Positions 34,813 through 37,620 of a DNA stretch of 37,620 bases are shown here, one piece after another. Positions within the stretch are counted from its first letter, which is position 1; every line of letters starts with the position of its first letter. The translations under genes were made by a program, and so were the position numbers. Source of the stretch: MAG-120531 sp963934855. GTDB lineage: Bacteria > Bacteroidota > Bacteroidia > Flavobacteriales > Flavobacteriaceae. Under the pieces are notes generated by a model. The model ran no database searches. It was not told the origin of the DNA and saw only the letters and a program-made list of their open reading frames with translations. The stretch lies in the NCBI GenBank assembly GCA_963934855.1, contig CAWWAC010000016.1, positions 1 to 37,620 of the forward strand, given 5' to 3'.

Positions 34813-36075
34813 TTGAGTATTTTATACCAATTACTAGTCACCATTAGCCAAGGTTTGTTGCCAATTGCTGGCTTGTTTTTTGCTAAGATTAGGCTTTTTC
34901 AAACGGGTAGAAAAGAGGTGTTTAAGAAATTAAAGCAAGGGCTAGACCCAGCTAAGAAAACCCTTTGGTTGCACGCTGCCTCATTAGGAGAATACGAACA
35001 AGGAGTGCCTGTTTTAGAAGCCTTACGCGCTAGTTACCCACAACATCAAATCCTGCTTACATTTTTCTCTCCTTCAGGCTATACCCTTAGAAATAAATCT
35101 CCTTTGGCTCATTGCGTGACTTATTTACCTTTAGATAGCTTAAAAAATGCCATGAAATTTATAGCTATTGTAAAACCAGTGGCAGCATTTTTTGTCAAGT
35201 ATGAAGTCTGGCCCAATTACCTATTGGCTTTAGACCAAGCACAGGTTCCAAGCATCTTATTTTCCGGGATTTTCAGGCCAAATCAAATCTATTTTAAATG
35301 GTATGGTGGTTTTATGAAAACAAGTCTAAAGCGTTTTTCTAAAATATATGTTCAAGACGTCGCCTCTTTAGAGCTCTTGTTAAAAGAAGGCATTACAACA
35401 GTAGCCCTTTCGGGCGATACCCGCTTTGACCGCGTCCACGCACTCTCTAAAAACCCCAAGCCATTACCCACAAAAGCAGCTGCTATAATAACAGCTTTTA
35501 TCAATGTTAAACCTTGTCTGGTTGGAGGTAGTGTTTGGCCAGAAGACCTAGAAGTACTAGCAACCGCTTTTGAAAAAAACAAAGAACGCATTAAATTTAT
35601 ACTAGCCCCTCATAAAATTGACGTCAAACACTTAGCGGTACTCTTAAATAAAATGCCTACCACTCTTCAAGAGAAAACAGTCATTCTTTCCAAGACAAAC
35701 GCATTAGAGGCCTCTAAAGCCTCTATTTTAATTATAGACGCTATAGGCATTTTAAATAGAATATACCCACTAGCTCAAATAGCCTATGTGGGTGGAGGGT
35801 TTAAAACAGGATTACACAATACTCTAGAAGCAGCTGTTTTTGGCATTCCCTTGGCCATTGGCCCAGAGTACCATAAATTCAAGGAAGCTACAGACTTAGT
35901 GGCTCTTGGAGGAATTTCAGTGATCCATAAGCCAGCAGATGCTGATATATTTTTAGCAAAAGCCACGGAAAATTCATACAGAAGTACTGTAAAAGAAATT
36001 CAACAATCTTACATTCACGCACACTTAGGCGGCACAAAAAAAATAATGAAGGCTATGAATGACTTTGATATTTAA
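34813..36075 (+). CDS. waaA: 3-deoxy-D-manno-octulosonic acid (Kdo) transferase
   Basis: A 420-residue GT-B glycosyltransferase that adds Kdo to lipid A precursor at the inner membrane. An N-terminal hydrophobic anchor (LYQLLVTISQGLLPIAGLFF) is followed by WLHAASLGEYEQ, with the catalytic-base Glu position. Then come FVKYEVWPNY, LSGDTRFDRV, VGGSVWPEDLEVL and the nucleotide-binding GGFKTGLHNTLEA plus GPEYHKFKEA. The start is TTG 34813; no in-frame ATG lies near, and this start aligns with the family N-terminus. However, the TTG coincides with the end of a TATCTTTG promoter-like box (34808-34815). It diverges from the degT-galE sugar operon. Confidence 0.93.
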   Translation: MSILYQLLVTISQGLLPIAGLFFAKIRLFQTGRKEVFKKLKQGLDPAKKTLWLHAASLGEYEQGVPVLEALRASYPQHQILLTFFSPSGYTLRNKSPLAHCVTYLPLDSLKNAMKFIAIVKPVAAFFVKYEVWPNYLLALDQAQVPSILFSGIFRPNQIYFKWYGGFMKTSLKRFSKIYVQDVASLELLLKEGITTVALSGDTRFDRVHALSKNPKPLPTKAAAIITAFINVKPCLVGGSVWPEDLEVLATAFEKNKERIKFILAPHKIDVKHLAVLLNKMPTTLQEKTVILSKTNALEASKASILIIDAIGILNRIYPLAQIAYVGGGFKTGLHNTLEAAVFGIPLAIGPEYHKFKEATDLVALGGISVIHKPADADIFLAKATENSYRSTVKEIQQSYIHAHLGGTKKIMKAMNDFDI

Positions 36076-36107
36076 AACTGCTCTTTACAGGCATTTTTTA
36101 AAAGAAG

Positions 36108-36136
36108 TTTGGGTTTCTTTTTTTTTTATAGATTTA
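36108..36136 (+). promoter_or_regulatory. Possible promoter of the sugar porter gene
   Basis: TTTG (36108-36111), 17 bases, then TAGATTTA (36129-36136), one mismatch from TAnnTTTG. A weak AT-rich hairpin with a long T-run overlaps it, which could instead end the waaA transcript. Confidence 0.25.
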
Positions 36137-36195
36137 CCATGATTTATTTTAACCGCCACAGTAAATAACCTAACCACAATAAATAAACCACCAAC

Positions 36196-37515
36196 ATGAA
36201 TTCTAAAATTTTAAAATTCTCAATTATTACCGCCTTAGCAGGGTTTCTTTTTGGCTTTGACGTTGTAGTGATTTCTGGTGCAGACAAAAAACTTCAAGCG
36301 CTTTGGGATTCTTCAGATAGTTTTCACGGATGGGTAGTCATGGGAATGGCCCTTTGGGGGACTGTTTTAGGAGCTATTTTTGGAGGAATCCCAACAGACA
36401 AATTAGGAAGAAAGAAAACGCTATTCTGGATTGGAATACTTTACTCTGTTTCAGCTATTGGGTCTGCTCTTTCTAATGACCCCATTACTTTTGCTGTCTT
36501 TAGATTTTTAGGAGGTATAGGAGTGGGTATATCTACTATTGCCGCTCCTGCCTATATTTCTGAGATTGCTCCAGCCAAAGACAGAGGTCGCTTGGTGGGT
36601 CTTTACCAGTTTATGCTTGTATTTGGAATTTTAGTGGCTTTTTTCTCTAACTATTTACTGAGTGGTAGTGGAGAAAATGACTGGCGTTGGATGATGGGTG
36701 TAGAAGCATTCCCAGCCATTATTTATACTATTTTTATTTTGGCGGTACCTAAAAGCCCTCGCTGGCTAGTGCTTAAAAATAGAAATGAAGAAGCCGCAGA
36801 GGCACTTAAAAAAATAGGATCTATTGAAGACATAGACACTTTTATATCAGCGGTTAAAGGGAGGAATGAAGACACAGACAGAAAAGAAAATATTTTTATG
36901 AAAAAATATAGATTTCCCTTAATGTTGGCCTTTTTCATTGCTTTTTTTAATCAGTTTTCTGGGATCAATGCTTTTTTATACTACGCACCAAGAATTTTTG
37001 AAGAAGCTGGCCTGGGTGAGAGTACGGCCCTATTAAGCTCTATAGGCATTGGAGCCACCAACCTACTATTCACCTTTATTGGTATTTATCTCATAGATAA
37101 ATTAGGGAGAAGACAACTCATGTATATTGGCTCTGTAGGCTATATTATTTCGCTGTCATTAGTGGCAGCTGCCTTCTATTTTGAATGGACCGGCATAGCG
37201 GTACCAGCTTTTTTATTCTTATTTATTGCTTCTCATGCCATTGGCCAAGGGACCATTATTTGGGTATTTATTTCAGAGGTATTCCCCAACCACCTAAGGG
37301 GCGCTGGACAGTCTTTTGGAACTAGTACGCACTGGGTTTTGGCCGCCATTATACCTTCTATGGTTCCCTGGCTTTTTGGAACCATTGGAGCGGCTCCCGT
37401 ATTTGCCTTTTTTGCCTTTATGATGGTTTTACAATTAGTATTTGTTCACTTTATAATGCCGGAAACAAAAGGAATTTCTTTAGAAGAACTCAGTGATCAG
37501 CTCAGTAAAAAGTAA
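36196..37515 (+). CDS. MFS sugar porter family transporter
   Basis: A 439-residue, 12-helix major facilitator protein of the sugar porter family. It carries the characteristic signatures: FLFGFDVVVISGA at the first helix, the cytosolic loop DKLGRKK, the R-G-R block AKDRGRLVG, VPKSPRWLV before the central loop, the second-half loop DKLGRRQLM, and the ending MPETKGISLEEL. Proton- or sodium-coupled uptake of a hexose or related sugar is likely, but the specific sugar is not readable. It lies 120 bases after waaA and is probably a separate unit. Confidence 0.94.
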   Translation: MNSKILKFSIITALAGFLFGFDVVVISGADKKLQALWDSSDSFHGWVVMGMALWGTVLGAIFGGIPTDKLGRKKTLFWIGILYSVSAIGSALSNDPITFAVFRFLGGIGVGISTIAAPAYISEIAPAKDRGRLVGLYQFMLVFGILVAFFSNYLLSGSGENDWRWMMGVEAFPAIIYTIFILAVPKSPRWLVLKNRNEEAAEALKKIGSIEDIDTFISAVKGRNEDTDRKENIFMKKYRFPLMLAFFIAFFNQFSGINAFLYYAPRIFEEAGLGESTALLSSIGIGATNLLFTFIGIYLIDKLGRRQLMYIGSVGYIISLSLVAAAFYFEWTGIAVPAFLFLFIASHAIGQGTIIWVFISEVFPNHLRGAGQSFGTSTHWVLAAIIPSMVPWLFGTIGAAPVFAFFAFMMVLQLVFVHFIMPETKGISLEELSDQLSKK

Positions 37516-37523
37516 AGCTAGTG

Positions 37524-37620
37524 TCATTTTTTAGAGGCCCTTTTAAGCTTGTCATTGATGGCCACTCCAATGCCATTATCAGGTACTGTTTCTGCCATTA
37601 TCAGGTCTAATCCAAGGGCG
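37524..37620 (-). CDS. C-terminal fragment, probably Sua5/YrdC-type threonylcarbamoyl-AMP synthase
   Basis: The window cuts this leftward gene; only its last 31 codons and stop are visible. The ending GIGVAINDKLKRASKK resembles the C-terminus of Sua5-type proteins, where a G-x-G-x-A-x-x-(N)-R/K-L-x-R/K-A-S/A pattern is usual. That enzyme makes threonylcarbamoyl-AMP for the tRNA modification t6A. The match is short and from family memory, so identity is tentative. It converges on the sugar porter with a gap of 8 bases. Confidence 0.5.
   Translation of the reverse strand, partial: ALGLDLIMAETVPDNGIGVAINDKLKRASKK

Noticed and set aside
36101..36128. Intrinsic terminator after waaA
   Set aside because: The stem (AAAAGAA/TTCTTTT) is almost all A-T with an eight-base loop. 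The T-run is good but the stem is too weak to call.
1..37620. CRISPR arrays, insertion sequences, prophage or integration sites
   Set aside because: I saw no regularly spaced repeats, transposase or integrase genes. Neither tRNA is flanked by an integrase or a visible duplicated tRNA end.

Overview
The window looks like a chromosomal segment of a Flavobacteriaceae bacterium (Bacteroidota). It is AT-rich. Several promoters match the Bacteroidota housekeeping sigma pattern (TTTG, a gap of about 19 bases, then TAnnTTTG), and Shine-Dalgarno sites are largely absent. Family-typical genes support this: a DUF2723 membrane protein, a DUF5916 outer-membrane protein, an ExbB-ExbD-ExbD cluster with an extra membrane protein, and ribosomal protein L13 beginning MDTLSYKT from a GTG codon. 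I see no insertion sequence, prophage, CRISPR array or integrase, and no gene-free stretch over 300 bases. This is mainly a conserved housekeeping region.

Layout. Positions 4-3523 hold tRNA-Gln(TTG), transcribed leftward, and a large DUF2723 membrane protein. Positions 3579-5967 hold a leftward group: a thioredoxin-fold protein without active-site cysteines, a membrane-anchored metallophosphoesterase and CutC. Positions 6032-10058 run rightward: a 43-residue membrane peptide, a glycosylasparaginase with a twin-arginine-type leader, and DNA polymerase I, which abuts a convergent DUF5916 gene (10059-12692). Positions 12907-22575 are a translation-centred block in three units: rplM-rpsI; rpsB-tsf; and pyrH-frr-RND exporter-asnS-rpoN. 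Intrinsic terminators follow each unit.

Positions 22626-31039 run leftward. Read in transcription order they are sucA, sucB (E1 and E2 of 2-oxoglutarate dehydrogenase), tatD, ansA, tRNA-Ser(GGA), exbB, an unknown four-helix membrane protein and two exbD genes. Positions 31167-34707 are also leftward: a DegT-type sugar aminotransferase, galE and a secreted amidohydrolase. Divergent from these are waaA (Kdo transferase) and an MFS sugar porter. The right edge cuts a gene whose C-terminus resembles Sua5-type threonylcarbamoyl-AMP synthase.

Functionally the region combines protein synthesis (L13, S9, S2, EF-Ts, RRF, AsnRS, two tRNAs), UMP phosphorylation, DNA repair and replication, the TCA cycle, envelope sugar chemistry (WaaA, GalE, DegT) and proton-driven envelope energisation (ExbB/ExbD). 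I did not find a clearly new multi-gene system. The best leads are the cysteine-less thioredoxin, the S2 protein with a repeat linker and Rho-N/SAP-like tail, a periplasmic CNFC motif in ExbD1 beside the uncharacterised membrane partner, a Cys cluster in the DegT aminotransferase, and a pattern in which longest-ORF start codons fall on the last bases of promoter boxes.
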